64,000 nucleotides of DNA from Lentibacillus siamensis (GCF_039522605.1 NZ_BAAADS010000018.1:316612-380611); one strand, 5' to 3'. Shown: positions 1 through 8,745, counted from the stretch's first letter. A program made the numbers and translations. Notes: a model not told the origin generated them from the sequence alone.

Positions 1-1191
1 TGCCAATCCGCCGTACCTTACCTCTGTAAAAAACAATGACGGCAGCTGTGATGGCATGGTTCCCATTAATGCTGCCAGGAGAATGGCCATTATCATAATT
101 CCAATAAAAACAAGAATCGTAGTATTGGTATCAATCAGCATAAATGATGGAACCGCAAGTAAAATAAACCCGATTAAACTTGACTGAATGATTCGTTTAT
201 TACCGATGCGGTCACCAAAATAACCCATCAGCAACACGATTGGAATCATAATAAACATGACAATCAGAATTAACAGCAACCCTTTTGTTTGTCCGTATCC
301 GAGTACTGCGGTTAGGTGGGAAGGCATATAGGTCAAAATTGTATAATCAATCACATTGTAGAACAGAACCAGAATCAATCCCATTAATAATGCTTTTCGG
401 TGATACAGAACAAGATCTTTCAGTGGAACATGACGGGATTTTTCCTCTGACTCTTCTTTTTGTTCCTCCATCTTTTCAAATGCTGGTGTTTCTTCCAGAT
501 GTGTTCGCAAATAAAAACCGATAATACCGATTGGTGCAGCGATTAGAAATGGAATGCGCCAGCCCCAATCCAACATCGTGTCAGATCCAAGCACGAAGGT
601 TAGAAGTGTCACAATACCGGAACCGCCGATATAACCAATCAATGTCCCAACCTCAAGACCGCTGGACATAACCCCGCGTCTGCTGTCCGGGGTGGATTCG
701 GAAATAAATGTCATGGCTCCGGAATATTCCCCGCCGGTTGAGAAGCCTTGAATCAGCCGTGCTACCAGCAGTAAAATTGGTGCTGTCAGACCGATTGAAG
801 CATACGTTGGTATCAGACCAATGCTCAATGTCGCAAATGCCATCATAATCAGCGTAATCGCCAGAACTTTTTTGCGTCCGATCTTATCACCAAGCGAACC
901 GAAAAACATTCCCCCAAGAGGCCGTACAAGAAATGCAATGGAAAATGTTGCAAAACTGAACACTAACTGTGTCGACCCTTCCATTTCCGGAAAGAAAATT
1001 TTGCCGATTGTTGCTGCCAGGTATGAATAAATCCCGAAATCAAACCATTCCATGGCATTGCCGATACCTGTTGCAACCACTGCTTTTTTGGCAACGTCCT
1101 TATCGACAACCGTAACATCATTTTCCGTCAATTCATTCTTCTTTTTCCGCTTTAACTTCTTTTCAGGTTTGTTTTCCTTTCCCCGCTTCAT
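1..1191 (-). CDS. MFS transporter, metabolite:H+ symporter (ProP-like) subfamily, truncated by window edge
   Basis: The 397 visible codons encode a polytopic membrane protein whose C-terminus lies outside the window. After a Lys-rich cytoplasmic N-terminus (about 30 residues) the sequence has the subfamily signature GNAMEWFDFGIYSY, then a loop-2/3 motif GSLGDKIGRKK, a FSTGGEYSGA segment, and a second half with MGYFGDRIGNKR. These are typical of the proline/betaine and citrate/alpha-ketoglutarate symporters (ProP, KgtP, ShiA). Such proteins import small solutes with protons. The exact substrate cannot be told from sequence; an osmolyte such as proline or betaine is plausible but inferred. The start is the ATG at 1191, which has GGGG nine bases upstream; an in-frame ATG at 1200 is the alternative. 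It diverges from acsA. Confidence 0.85.
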   Translation of the reverse strand, partial: MKRGKENKPEKKLKRKKKNELTENDVTVVDKDVAKKAVVATGIGNAMEWFDFGIYSYLAATIGKIFFPEMEGSTQLVFSFATFSIAFLVRPLGGMFFGSLGDKIGRKKVLAITLIMMAFATLSIGLIPTYASIGLTAPILLLVARLIQGFSTGGEYSGAMTFISESTPDSRRGVMSSGLEVGTLIGYIGGSGIVTLLTFVLGSDTMLDWGWRIPFLIAAPIGIIGFYLRTHLEETPAFEKMEEQKEESEEKSRHVPLKDLVLYHRKALLMGLILVLFYNVIDYTILTYMPSHLTAVLGYGQTKGLLLILIVMFIMIPIVLLMGYFGDRIGNKRIIQSSLIGFILLAVPSFMLIDTNTTILVFIGIMIMAILLAALMGTMPSQLPSLFFTEVRYGGLA

Positions 1192-1554
1192 GGAAATCAT
1201 CCCCATTCATAACCAATCATTGTGGTTTGTTTCACCAATATGGACAGTATATTTAACACCATTGCCATAAAATTATGATTAGTGAAGTTTATATGTAAGC
1301 GCATTCCCGTAATATTTTTAAATTAAACCATGAAGAATAGCGATGAAACAATCGGGATTCCGGGAGAATTTCAGTTAAAAATTTTTGCTGTGTGTATATT
1401 ACTTTTCAATTGTCACCAAATGTTCTAAAATAGAAATTAGTTACCAAAATGTTTTAACAATTATATATAATTGCATATTTGATGCAATTGTATCGTATTC
1501 CTTTATTAAAAAGGATTGCAAACGGTTTCAAAATTTTCAGGATGAGGTGATAGG
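1192..1554. other. Divergent intergenic region between the MFS transporter and acsA
   Basis: This AT-rich 363-base stretch holds no convincing gene. It must carry the promoters of both flanking divergent genes. Visible elements are the cre site at 1516-1531 and a short dyad at 1471-1487 (TTGCAT, five bases, ATGCAA). I could not assign -35/-10 boxes for acsA with confidence. Confidence 0.6.
1516..1531 (+). promoter_or_regulatory. CcpA catabolite-responsive element (cre) upstream of acsA
   Basis: TTGCAAACGGTTTCAA fits the cre consensus WTGNNARCGNWWWCAW at every defined position. It lies 23 bases before the acsA start, between any plausible promoter and the ribosome binding site, where bound CcpA/HPr-Ser-P would block transcription. 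Repression of acsA by CcpA is known in B. subtilis; that it also happens here is inference from the site. Confidence 0.85.
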
Positions 1555-3270
1555 ATGCATACGGAAAAAATACCTGCACGCGAAGGTAATCATAATCTAC
1601 AGGACTATGAAAAAATGCGGAAGACTTTTTCATGGGATGATATGAAAAAGAACTTCAGCTGGAATGAAACTGGTAAAGTAAATATGGCATATGAGGCAAT
1701 TGACCGCCATGCCGAAAATCCGGATACGAAGGACAAAATTGCGCTGCATTACTCCTCACCGGATCGGGAAGAATCATTGACTTTCGATGATTTGAAAAAA
1801 AGCAGTAACCAGTTTGCCAATGTGTTAAAAAAATACAATGTGGAAAAAGGCGAACGAATCTTCCTGTTTCTCCCTAGAAGCCCTGAGTTTTATGCGGCAT
1901 TTTTAGGGATTCTCAAAGTGGGGGCAATTGCCGGTCCGCTATTTGAAGCATTCATGGAACAGGCAGTACGTGACCGTCTGCAGGACAGTGAAGCAAGCAT
2001 GCTGATTACGACACCGGATTTGCTTGAGCGGGTGCCGCAGGATGATTTGCCTGATTTGAAAAAGATTGTTCTGGTCGGCGACAGTAAGGAAACATCTGAC
2101 AAATACATTGATTACGATAAGGAAATGAAAGATGCATCAACCGATTTTGAGATGGAATGGGTTGATTTGGAAGATGGCATGGTCATTCATTATACATCTG
2201 GTTCCACAGGTAAACCAAAAGGTGTATATCATGTCCATAATGCAATGATTCAGCATTATGCAACCGCGGAATGGGTGCTTGATCTGAAGAAAGATGACGT
2301 ATACTGGTGTACAGCTGACCCGGGCTGGGTTACCGGAACAAGCTACGGTATATTTGCCCCATGGCTGTATGGAGTGACCAACGTTGTCCGTGGTGGCAGA
2401 TTCAGTCCGGATGCATGGTACGGGACACTTGATAAATATAATGTAACGGTATGGTATACAGCGCCGACCGCCCTGCGGAAATTGGTAAGTGCAGGTTCAG
2501 AAATACCGAAGAAACACGATCTTTCTTCATTGCGCCATATTATGAGTGTCGGGGAGCCGCTGAATCCTGAAGTGGTTTCATGGGGACTGGAAGCATTTGA
2601 TTTAAGAATTCATGATACATGGTGGATGACGGAGACAGGAGCACAGCTTATTGTCAACATTCCTTCCATGGAAATCCGATCCGGTTCAATGGGTAAGCCG
2701 CTTCCTGGAATTGAAGCATCGATCGTGGATAATGAAGGAAATGAACTTCCGCCAAACCAGATGGGCAACCTGGCGATCAAAAAAGGATGGCCATCGATGA
2801 TGCGTAAAATCTGGAAACGTCCGGAGAAATTTGAAAGCTATTTTATCAACGGCTGGTACGTCTCCGGTGACAGTGCATATAAGGATGAAGATGGGTACTT
2901 CTGGTTCCAGGGTCGTCTTGACGATGTGATCAACACATCCGGTGAACGTGTCGGACCATTTGAAGTTGAAAGTAAATTGATTGAGCATGAAGCCGTTGCG
3001 GAGGCTGGTGTTATCGGTAAGCCGGATCCGGAGCGCGGTGAAATCATCAAAGCGTTTATTACGCTGAATGATGGCTATAAAGAATCTGATGAATTGCTTG
3101 AGGAAATCCGTCAATTTATTAAAACGGGTCTGAGTGCACATGCTGCCCCAAGGGAATTGGAAGTAAAAGATTCCATTCCAAAAACGCGCAGTGGTAAAAT
3201 CATGCGCCGTCTCCTGAAATCATGGGAGCTCGGTCTTCCAACAGGTGATACATCAACATTGGAAGAATAA
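1555..3270 (+). CDS. acsA: Acetyl-CoA synthetase (AMP-forming)
   Basis: Activates acetate to acetyl-CoA through an acetyl-adenylate, allowing growth on acetate and recovery of overflow acetate. At 571 residues it matches B. subtilis AcsA (572). Adenylate-forming motifs appear in order: YTSGSTGKPKG phosphate loop (about residue 213), WWMTETG (about 357), YVSGDSAYKD with GRLDDVINTSGERVGP in the C-terminal hinge, and PKTRSGKIMRR near the end. Lys548 in the last motif corresponds to the catalytic lysine that AcuA acetylates in B. subtilis. GAGGTGAT precedes the ATG at 1555 with good spacing. A cre site lies just upstream and a shared terminator separates it from the convergent hmp. No acuABC genes are adjacent in the window. 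Confidence 0.95.
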   Translation: MHTEKIPAREGNHNLQDYEKMRKTFSWDDMKKNFSWNETGKVNMAYEAIDRHAENPDTKDKIALHYSSPDREESLTFDDLKKSSNQFANVLKKYNVEKGERIFLFLPRSPEFYAAFLGILKVGAIAGPLFEAFMEQAVRDRLQDSEASMLITTPDLLERVPQDDLPDLKKIVLVGDSKETSDKYIDYDKEMKDASTDFEMEWVDLEDGMVIHYTSGSTGKPKGVYHVHNAMIQHYATAEWVLDLKKDDVYWCTADPGWVTGTSYGIFAPWLYGVTNVVRGGRFSPDAWYGTLDKYNVTVWYTAPTALRKLVSAGSEIPKKHDLSSLRHIMSVGEPLNPEVVSWGLEAFDLRIHDTWWMTETGAQLIVNIPSMEIRSGSMGKPLPGIEASIVDNEGNELPPNQMGNLAIKKGWPSMMRKIWKRPEKFESYFINGWYVSGDSAYKDEDGYFWFQGRLDDVINTSGERVGPFEVESKLIEHEAVAEAGVIGKPDPERGEIIKAFITLNDGYKESDELLEEIRQFIKTGLSAHAAPRELEVKDSIPKTRSGKIMRRLLKSWELGLPTGDTSTLEE

Positions 3271-3280
3271 TAGATACAAA

Positions 3281-3310
3281 AAAGGGTGCCTATCTTGCAG
3301 GCACCCTTTC
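3281..3310. terminator. Bidirectional terminator between acsA and hmp
   Basis: A 7-bp perfect stem (GGGTGCC / GGCACCC) with a 9-base loop is flanked by A-rich sequence on the left and TTTCTT on the right, so it can end transcription of both convergent genes. Confidence 0.85.
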
Positions 3311-3321
3311 TTGAATGAGTT

Positions 3322-4557
3322 TTAAGCAGTTATTGCTTTTGCTGGTCCGAAAAATTCAAAATGGATATCTTTTTCCGCCACATTGTATTTTTTCAGGTTT
3401 TGATACATTGCTTTCATGAATCCTTCTGGTCCGCAAAAATAAAATGCACTGTCATTTGTCGGAAGAATGGATGACAGCCATTCCAGGTCGACATATCCTG
3501 CTTTGTGATATGCTCCTTCATCTTCTGCTGCCGGATCCGCATAAACGGTATATGCATGCAGCTGTTGATGTGCATCATTCAATTTCCGGACGTAATCTTT
3601 CATCGCATGAACATTTCCGTTATGTGCTGCATGGATAAAATAAATTTCCCGATCCGGATTTTGTTTAATCGTTGTGTCCAGCATGCTCATCATGGGGGTC
3701 AGGCCAACACCGCCGCTCATTAGTACCAGTGGTCGTGTATCTTCCTGATCCAGCTTAAAATCACCGGATGGCGCGCTGATTGGCAGCATACTTCCTTTTT
3801 CGATTTGTGTGTGCAGATAATTGGATACAATCCCTGCCGGCAATCCATTCAGGGCGTCCTCCCGTTTAACACTGATCCGGTAATATCCTTCACCGGGAGC
3901 GGCTGATAGACTGTATTGCCGCAAATGGGTATATGGTTGTCCGGCTATTTCTGCTTTTACTGTAATATATTGGCCCGGCTGATAAATCGGAAACGGATTT
4001 CCATCGGCAGGTTCCAGGTAAAATGATGTGATGACATCACTTTCCGCCACTTTATCCACGACTTTGAAGTTGCGGAAATCAATCCATCCGCCAGTTGTAT
4101 TCTTCAGTTCCTGATACATTTCCTTTTCGGTATCAATAAATACACCGGAAATAACACCATATGCTTTTTCCCATGCATTGATTACATCGTCACTTGCTGT
4201 GTCCCCCAACACATCTTTCATAGCAAGCAATAAATATTTTCCGACGATTGGATAATGCTCCGGCTTAATGTTCAGGCTCTTATGTTTTTGGGCAATTTGT
4301 TTTACTTGCGGCAGGATATCGCCAAGCTGATCAATATTGGCTGCCGCCGCATAGACTGTATTTGCCAGTGCCTTTGACTGATTCCCTTTGCGCTGGTTCG
4401 TCTGATTAAAAATATTTTTCAGTTCAGGATGATTTTCAAACATGAGCTGATAAAACCTGCTTGTAATGTCATCCCCTCGCTCCTGTAATACAGGTACGGT
4501 AGCTTTTACAATATCCCTTGTCTGTTTATCCAACTCCACTGTAGCTTGTGTAGTCAA
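3322..4557 (-). CDS. hmp: Flavohaemoglobin, nitric oxide dioxygenase
   Basis: Converts nitric oxide to nitrate with O2 and NAD(P)H in the cytoplasm. The 411 residues show an N-terminal globin domain (1-150) with the proximal haem ligand His92 in KHKSL, then an FAD domain with RQYSLS (213-218), and an NAD domain with GGVGLTP (282-288) and CGPEGF (375-380). This is the full three-part Hmp layout; B. subtilis Hmp is 399 residues. AAGGAGTG lies before the ATG. Two inverted repeats upstream (4582-4611 and 4666-4680) and a TATAAT-like -10 (4687-4682, minus) suggest repressor or redox control, in line with NsrR/ResD regulation of hmp in B. subtilis, though neither repeat matches a site I can name firmly. 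Confidence 0.95.
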   Translation of the reverse strand: MTTQATVELDKQTRDIVKATVPVLQERGDDITSRFYQLMFENHPELKNIFNQTNQRKGNQSKALANTVYAAAANIDQLGDILPQVKQIAQKHKSLNIKPEHYPIVGKYLLLAMKDVLGDTASDDVINAWEKAYGVISGVFIDTEKEMYQELKNTTGGWIDFRNFKVVDKVAESDVITSFYLEPADGNPFPIYQPGQYITVKAEIAGQPYTHLRQYSLSAAPGEGYYRISVKREDALNGLPAGIVSNYLHTQIEKGSMLPISAPSGDFKLDQEDTRPLVLMSGGVGLTPMMSMLDTTIKQNPDREIYFIHAAHNGNVHAMKDYVRKLNDAHQQLHAYTVYADPAAEDEGAYHKAGYVDLEWLSSILPTNDSAFYFCGPEGFMKAMYQNLKKYNVAEKDIHFEFFGPAKAITA

Positions 4558-4581
4558 AACAAAACACTCCTTTTATCCTAA

Positions 4582-4611
4582 AATAAAATATCCCCACTAC
4601 TTTATTTTATT
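4582..4611. promoter_or_regulatory. Inverted repeat in the hmp 5' untranslated region
   Basis: AATAAAATA and TATTTTATT form a perfect 9-bp inverted repeat separated by 12 bases, 25-54 bases before the hmp start. The arms are purely A/T, so chance is a real possibility. An NsrR-like or other repressor operator is inferred. Confidence 0.4.
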
Positions 4612-4665
4612 CCTGTAGAAGACATGGTCACTATGAGTAAAAGGTTGGTTTAAGTGTTAAAGCTT

Positions 4666-4680
4666 TGTGAAGTTGTCACA
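4666..4680. promoter_or_regulatory. TGTGA-N5-TCACA dyad at the hmp promoter
   Basis: The dyad sits one base downstream of a minus-strand TATAAT (4687-4682), at the expected transcription start of hmp. The half-sites are those of Fnr/CRP or Rex operators, but the 5-base spacer is one shorter than the normal 6. It could be a repressor site for hmp or part of the control of the divergent gene at 4792. Confidence 0.4.
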
Positions 4681-4726
4681 TATTATAGGTCTTTTTACCT
4701 AAAAATGTTCACAAATTGGGATGGAT

Positions 4727-4751
4727 GTTTTATTTTGAATCATACGGGAAG
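4727..4751 (+). promoter_or_regulatory. Possible sigma-B promoter of the PfpI-family gene
   Basis: GTTTTA, 13 bases, GGGAAG is close to the sigma-B consensus GTTTWW-N12-15-GGGWAW (last base differs) and lies about 40 bases before the start codon. The B. subtilis homologue yfkM is a sigma-B general stress gene, which makes this reading sensible. Confidence 0.55.
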
Positions 4752-4791
4752 AATTCTTGATGAATCATCTTCGTAAAGGAGTGGAATTAAG

Positions 4792-5310
4792 ATGAGTAAA
4801 AAAATAGCAACTGTTATTACAAATATGTTTGAAGATGTTGAATATACAGATCCGGCCAAGGCGTTTAAGGATGCCGGACATGAAGTTGTAACGATTGAAA
4901 AGGAAAAAGGAGCTGCTGTAACAGGCAAAAATAAGGAAGCGGAAGTTACGATCGATGAATCAATCGATAACGTGAAGGCGGAAGATTTTGATGCCTTATT
5001 CATTCCGGGTGGCTTTTCACCGGATCAGCTTCGCGCTGATGAGCGTTTTGTGAAGTTTGCCAAACAATTTATGGATGCGGATAAACCAGTCTTTGCCATT
5101 TGTCATGGACCACAGCTGCTGATAACAGCAAAAGCGTTGGAAGGACGCAAGGCAACCGGGTTTACATCCATCCAAGTCGATATGGAGTATGCTGGTGCAA
5201 ATGTGCAGGATGAGGAAGTCGTTGTTTGCTGCAACCAGCTTGTTACAAGCAGACAGCCGGATGATATTCCAGCATTTAACCGTGAAGCATTGAAGATTCT
5301 TGATAAATAG
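4792..5310 (+). CDS. yfkM: DJ-1/PfpI family stress protein (YfkM-like)
   Basis: A 172-residue single-domain protein of the type 1 glutamine-amidotransferase-like fold. FAICHGPQ carries the nucleophile-elbow Cys104, and FIPGGFSP holds the loop near the conserved Glu/Asp site. It resembles B. subtilis YfkM (general stress protein 18, 172 residues) along its whole length. Family members are described as cysteine peptidases, deglycases or glyoxalase-like enzymes; the physiological substrate is unresolved. AAAGGAG precedes the ATG. The likely sigma-B promoter upstream and a strong terminator downstream suggest a monocistronic stress gene. Confidence 0.88.
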   Translation: MSKKIATVITNMFEDVEYTDPAKAFKDAGHEVVTIEKEKGAAVTGKNKEAEVTIDESIDNVKAEDFDALFIPGGFSPDQLRADERFVKFAKQFMDADKPVFAICHGPQLLITAKALEGRKATGFTSIQVDMEYAGANVQDEEVVVCCNQLVTSRQPDDIPAFNREALKILDK

Positions 5311-5328
5311 TATATGGATTCCGCAACC

Positions 5329-5363
5329 CCCCCTTTTTTTAAGTTAAGGGGGTATTTTTATTT
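5329..5363 (+). terminator. Terminator after yfkM-like gene
   Basis: Stem CCCCCTT / AAGGGGG with a 10-base loop, followed by TATTTTTATTT. Confidence 0.8.
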
Positions 5364-5423
5364 CAAATCCTGATAGAAAGGTAAAAGTTCCCGATAGAAG
5401 TTAAAATAATGTTCTACAGCGGG

Positions 5424-5957
5424 TCAAATCGGATCGGTTTTCGCTTCCATTACCGTTCGCATCAGGTACAGAGCATAGTCATTACCATCCTGCTCTTCAG
5501 AGGCCATGCAATTTTCCGGAACATGCATGGAATACCGGTACATATAAGCATCCTTTGCGGTAAACAAAATGCAAATGTCGCCCGCAATGCCTGCCATAAT
5601 TATATGCGTCCGGTTCAGCTCGTTCAGCAGTGAGTGTAATGGTGTTTGAAAAAAAGCTGAATGCTGCGGTTTGATTAAAAAATAATCATTGTCATCCGGT
5701 TTCAACTCGGAAATAATCTCTTGGCTGTACTCATTTTCACAATGAGCAATGATTTTTTGAAAATCTGCCTGCCAATAACCATAATGATCATTTACATAGA
5801 TGATGGGAATATTATTTTTCTTGCCGAATTCCCGTAATTTTTTCAGATGTGGTAAAATCGGTTTAGTATGTGTGAGCAGTTTTTCGCTGCCATTAAAATT
5901 AAAGTCATTTATTATATCAATAAATATAATAGCACTGTTTTCAATTGAATCGTTCAT
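5424..5957 (-). CDS. yaaI: Isochorismatase-family cysteine hydrolase
   Basis: A 177-residue alpha/beta hydrolase with the family triad: Asp14 in IIFIDIINDF, Lys96 in LIKPQHSAF, and Cys129 in GIAGDIC. The family cleaves C-N bonds in amides or vinyl ethers; the substrate here is unknown. In B. subtilis yaaI lies beside tadA (yaaJ), as here, which supports orthology. The chosen ATG at 5957 has AAGGAG seven bases upstream; the reading frame stays open to 6041 but the extra residues have no ribosome binding site and would overlap the divergent tadA start. Confidence 0.85.
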   Translation of the reverse strand: MNDSIENSAIIFIDIINDFNFNGSEKLLTHTKPILPHLKKLREFGKKNNIPIIYVNDHYGYWQADFQKIIAHCENEYSQEIISELKPDDNDYFLIKPQHSAFFQTPLHSLLNELNRTHIIMAGIAGDICILFTAKDAYMYRYSMHVPENCMASEEQDGNDYALYLMRTVMEAKTDPI

Positions 5958-6027
5958 GTTTGGACTCCTTTCCTGTTCTTTATTTATTTCCTGAATTTCA
6001 TATTTCAAACTTATGGGGTGGTAATCC

Positions 6028-6492
6028 GTGGATGATAACATACATATGCGCGACGCAATAGATCAGGCGTTGAAAGCGAAGGAAATTGGTGAAGTGCCCA
6101 TTGGTGCGGTGATTCTTTTCAAAGGTAAAGTAATTGGCTCCGGTTACAATGTGCGTGAAACTTCCCAGACAACATTATCCCATGCTGAACTGATTGCCAT
6201 CAAAGAAGCAAATGAAACAATTGGAAGCTGGCGGTTGGAAGATTGCACCTTGTATGTAACGCTTGAGCCGTGTCCGATGTGTGCCGGTGCGATTGTGCAA
6301 TCAAGGATCAAACGGGTTGTCTATGGTGCACCTGATCGGAAAGCAGGTTGTGCCGGAACTCTGATGAATCTGTTGAATGAGGAGCGGTTTAATCATCAGG
6401 TGGAAGTAACAAGTGGCGTCCTGGGTGAAGAATGCGGACAACTTTTGACTGATTTTTTTAAAGAGCTTCGGCAACAACGAAAAAAAAATTAA
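6028..6492 (+). CDS. tadA: tRNA-specific adenosine-34 deaminase
   Basis: Deaminates A34 to inosine in tRNA-Arg(ACG), needed to read CGN codons. The zinc site is complete: His52-Ala-Glu54 and PCPMC with Cys82 and Cys85. Length 154 fits bacterial TadA. The start is GTG at 6028, preceded by GGGGTGG with a 6-base gap; the next in-frame ATG (6046) would remove the first residues of the first helix. It lies just before the SRP RNA gene, as in B. subtilis. Confidence 0.93.
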   Translation: MDDNIHMRDAIDQALKAKEIGEVPIGAVILFKGKVIGSGYNVRETSQTTLSHAELIAIKEANETIGSWRLEDCTLYVTLEPCPMCAGAIVQSRIKRVVYGAPDRKAGCAGTLMNLLNEERFNHQVEVTSGVLGEECGQLLTDFFKELRQQRKKN

Positions 6493-6521
6493 CGTTTCCA
6501 TATTCTTTCATCGAATTTGAA

Positions 6522-6550
6522 TTGCATTATTTAAGCAAAATGGTTATAAT
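6522..6550 (+). promoter_or_regulatory. Sigma-A promoter of the SRP RNA gene
   Basis: TTGCAT, 17 bases, TATAAT immediately precedes the RNA. The near-consensus boxes suit a strongly expressed stable RNA. Confidence 0.85.
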
Positions 6551-6552
6551 GG

Positions 6553-6826
6553 GTAGTGCCGTGCTAAGTGGGGAGGTAGCGGTGCCCTGTACTCGCAATC
6601 CGCTAGAGCGAGACTGAATCCCCATTCGAGGTAGGGTGATTTTAAGGTCTGCCTCAAGGGATTGGTGTTGACGTTCAGGTCCTGCGCAACAGAGACCCAT
6701 GAATTCTGTCAGGTCCGGAAGGAAGCAGCAGTAAGTGGTCATCTCTGTGTGCCGCGGGGAAGCCTGGGCAGAGCCATGAACTTGGGTAACGCTTAGGAAC
6801 ATCTTATCGACAATGGGTGCACGGTA
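6553..6826 (+). ncRNA. ffs: Signal recognition particle RNA (large Bacillus-type scRNA)
   Basis: The region has the hallmarks of the roughly 270-nt SRP RNA of Bacillus, which keeps an Alu domain. GCCGTGCTAAGTGGGGAGGT at the 5' end and GGTGCACGG at the 3' end pair as the terminal helix region. The central part has the conserved helix-8 apical segment GTCAGGTCCGGAAGGAAGCA, which contacts Ffh. It sits between tadA and dnaX exactly as scr does in B. subtilis. The ends are estimated from the promoter and from memory of the B. subtilis molecule, so each may be off by a few bases. Confidence 0.95.
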
Positions 6827-6839
6827 TACATAGCAGAAG

Positions 6840-6878
6840 GCTGCATTGCTCTCAATATGAGGTGGTGCAGCTTTTTTT
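6840..6878 (+). terminator. Terminator of the SRP RNA gene
   Basis: GCTGCA ... TGCAGC encloses a smaller CTC/GAG helix and is followed directly by seven T residues. Confidence 0.8.
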
Positions 6879-6961
6879 GGTCGCAGGCGCTTAGGTGCCT
6901 GTACCACCCAAATTTTGTCGAAAAATGTCGAATTCATTCGGATAATTTGTTCGCTTAATGG

Positions 6962-6991
6962 TTCACATTTACCCCTGAAATCGAGTATAAT
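6962..6991 (+). promoter_or_regulatory. Sigma-A promoter upstream of dnaX
   Basis: TTCACA, 18 bases, TATAAT, with the dnaX start 33 bases further on. Confidence 0.6.
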
Positions 6992-7023
6992 TTAGGTAGA
7001 CTTCACAAAGGGGAACGTATATT

Positions 7024-8715
7024 ATGAGTTATCAGGCTTTATATCGTGTCTGGCGTCCTAGAAATTTTCAGGATGTGGTTGGACAATCACAGATAACACG
7101 AACACTGCAAAATGCGATTGTTCAGGAGAAATTTTCGCATGCATACATTTTTTCCGGCCCGCGTGGAACCGGTAAAACAAGTGCGGCCAAAATTTTTGCC
7201 AAGACGATTAACTGTGAAAAAGCCCCTGTGAAAGAACCGTGTAATGAATGTGATGCATGCAGAGGCATTCAGGATGGCTCGATTTCCGATGTAATTGAAA
7301 TGGATGCGGCATCCCATACGAGTGTTGAAGATATTCGCGATATCCGTGATAAGGTAAAATATGCCTCAAGTGTTGTCCCATATAAAGTTTATATTATCGA
7401 TGAGGTTCACATGATTTCGGTTAATGCATTCAATGCGCTCTTAAAAACGCTGGAAGAGCCGCCGAAACATGTTGTATTTATTTTGGCCACGACTGAACCA
7501 CATAAAATACCACTGACGATTTTATCCAGGTGTCAGCGCTTTGATTTCAAACCAATCTCCAGTCAGTCGATTGTGGAGCGAATAAAGACGATTATTGAAA
7601 AAGAGGAAATCAGCGTGTCATCTGAAGCATTGGATACGATTGCGCTAGCCGCAGAGGGCGGGATGCGTGATGCTTTGAGTATTCTCGATCAGGCAGTCTC
7701 TTACAGTGATGAAGGTGTGGAACTGGATGATGTTCTTGCTGTAACAGGAGGCGTATCCCAGAAAATCCTGACAGAAATTGTTGGAGCGATGTATGAAAAG
7801 GATGTACAGCAAGCCTTATCACTGCTTGATGAAATGATTCAAAACGGGAAAGATCCAGCTCGCTTTGTGTATGATCTTATTTATTTCTCCCGTGATTTGT
7901 TATTATATAAAAGTGCCCCGTCACTTGAAGGAATTCTGGAGCGGGCGATTATCGATGAAAGCTTTAAACAGCTTGCCGATACGGTATCAGTGGACTGGAT
8001 TCAGGATGCAATTATGCACCTGAACCAATGTCAGCAGGAAATAAAGTGGACGAATAGTCCAAAAGTGTTTATTGAGATTGCACTGCTTACCATAACAAAT
8101 AAAGAATCGGCGGCACATGAATCCGGTAGTGCTGCAGAATCAGAAGCAGTTACCGGTCTTTTAAGCAGACTGGAACATTTGGAAAAAGAGCTCACTGCAT
8201 TGAAAGACGCACCTGCAAGTGCCCCCCGTCAGGCACCTGCTGCGGAACCGAGACGGCCACAGGCAAGGGCAACACGAAACAGTTATAAAATTCCATATGA
8301 AAAAATCCGCAATGTGCTGCAGGAAGCGGAAAAACCCGCGCTGAAGGAAGTGCAGTCACAATGGGCGGCATTTTTAAATAAACTGAAGTCCGCAAGTGCC
8401 CCGGCACATGCAACAATTCAGGACAGCAAACCAGCAGCTGCATCGCAACAGGCGCTTGTGGTACAGTTTAAATATGAGATTCATTGTTCGCTTTTTCTCG
8501 AACATCGGGAAACAGTTGAATCCGTACTGACCAGTGTGACAGGCAAGAAATTGCCGGTCATTCCGATTCCGGCGAATAATTGGCAGGAATTGCGCAATGA
8601 ATATATTAGCAGACAGGAACAGTCAGCAAGTAAACAGGATGATCAGGAGGAAGACCCGCTCATTTCTGAAGCAAGAAAACTTGTTGGTGACGATTTACTG
8701 GAAATACATGATTAG
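7024..8715 (+). CDS. dnaX: DNA polymerase III subunits gamma and tau
   Basis: ATPase of the clamp loader that opens and loads the DnaN clamp and tethers polymerase cores. Residues 1-360 hold the AAA+ module: Walker A GPRGTGKT (45-52), zinc-binding Cys64, 73, 76 and 79, DEVHM Walker B, and the SRC sensor in LSRCQRF. An Ala/Pro-rich linker (about 385-420) leads to the tau-specific C-terminal region. At 563 residues it equals B. subtilis DnaX. AAAGGGG lies ten bases before the ATG. It heads a dnaX-ebfC-recR cluster, the standard replication/repair grouping. Confidence 0.96.
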   Translation: MSYQALYRVWRPRNFQDVVGQSQITRTLQNAIVQEKFSHAYIFSGPRGTGKTSAAKIFAKTINCEKAPVKEPCNECDACRGIQDGSISDVIEMDAASHTSVEDIRDIRDKVKYASSVVPYKVYIIDEVHMISVNAFNALLKTLEEPPKHVVFILATTEPHKIPLTILSRCQRFDFKPISSQSIVERIKTIIEKEEISVSSEALDTIALAAEGGMRDALSILDQAVSYSDEGVELDDVLAVTGGVSQKILTEIVGAMYEKDVQQALSLLDEMIQNGKDPARFVYDLIYFSRDLLLYKSAPSLEGILERAIIDESFKQLADTVSVDWIQDAIMHLNQCQQEIKWTNSPKVFIEIALLTITNKESAAHESGSAAESEAVTGLLSRLEHLEKELTALKDAPASAPRQAPAAEPRRPQARATRNSYKIPYEKIRNVLQEAEKPALKEVQSQWAAFLNKLKSASAPAHATIQDSKPAAASQQALVVQFKYEIHCSLFLEHRETVESVLTSVTGKKLPVIPIPANNWQELRNEYISRQEQSASKQDDQEEDPLISEARKLVGDDLLEIHD

Positions 8716-8745
8716 CATAATTTAAATTACAAGGAGGCGATTTCC

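Noticed and set aside
2686..3141. Antisense reading frame inside acsA
   Set aside because: Lies opposite the C-terminal domain of acetyl-CoA synthetase with its conserved motifs; no start signals.
6527..6937. Minus-strand frame of 136 codons over the SRP RNA
   Set aside because: It covers the SRP RNA and its terminator; the RNA assignment is far stronger.
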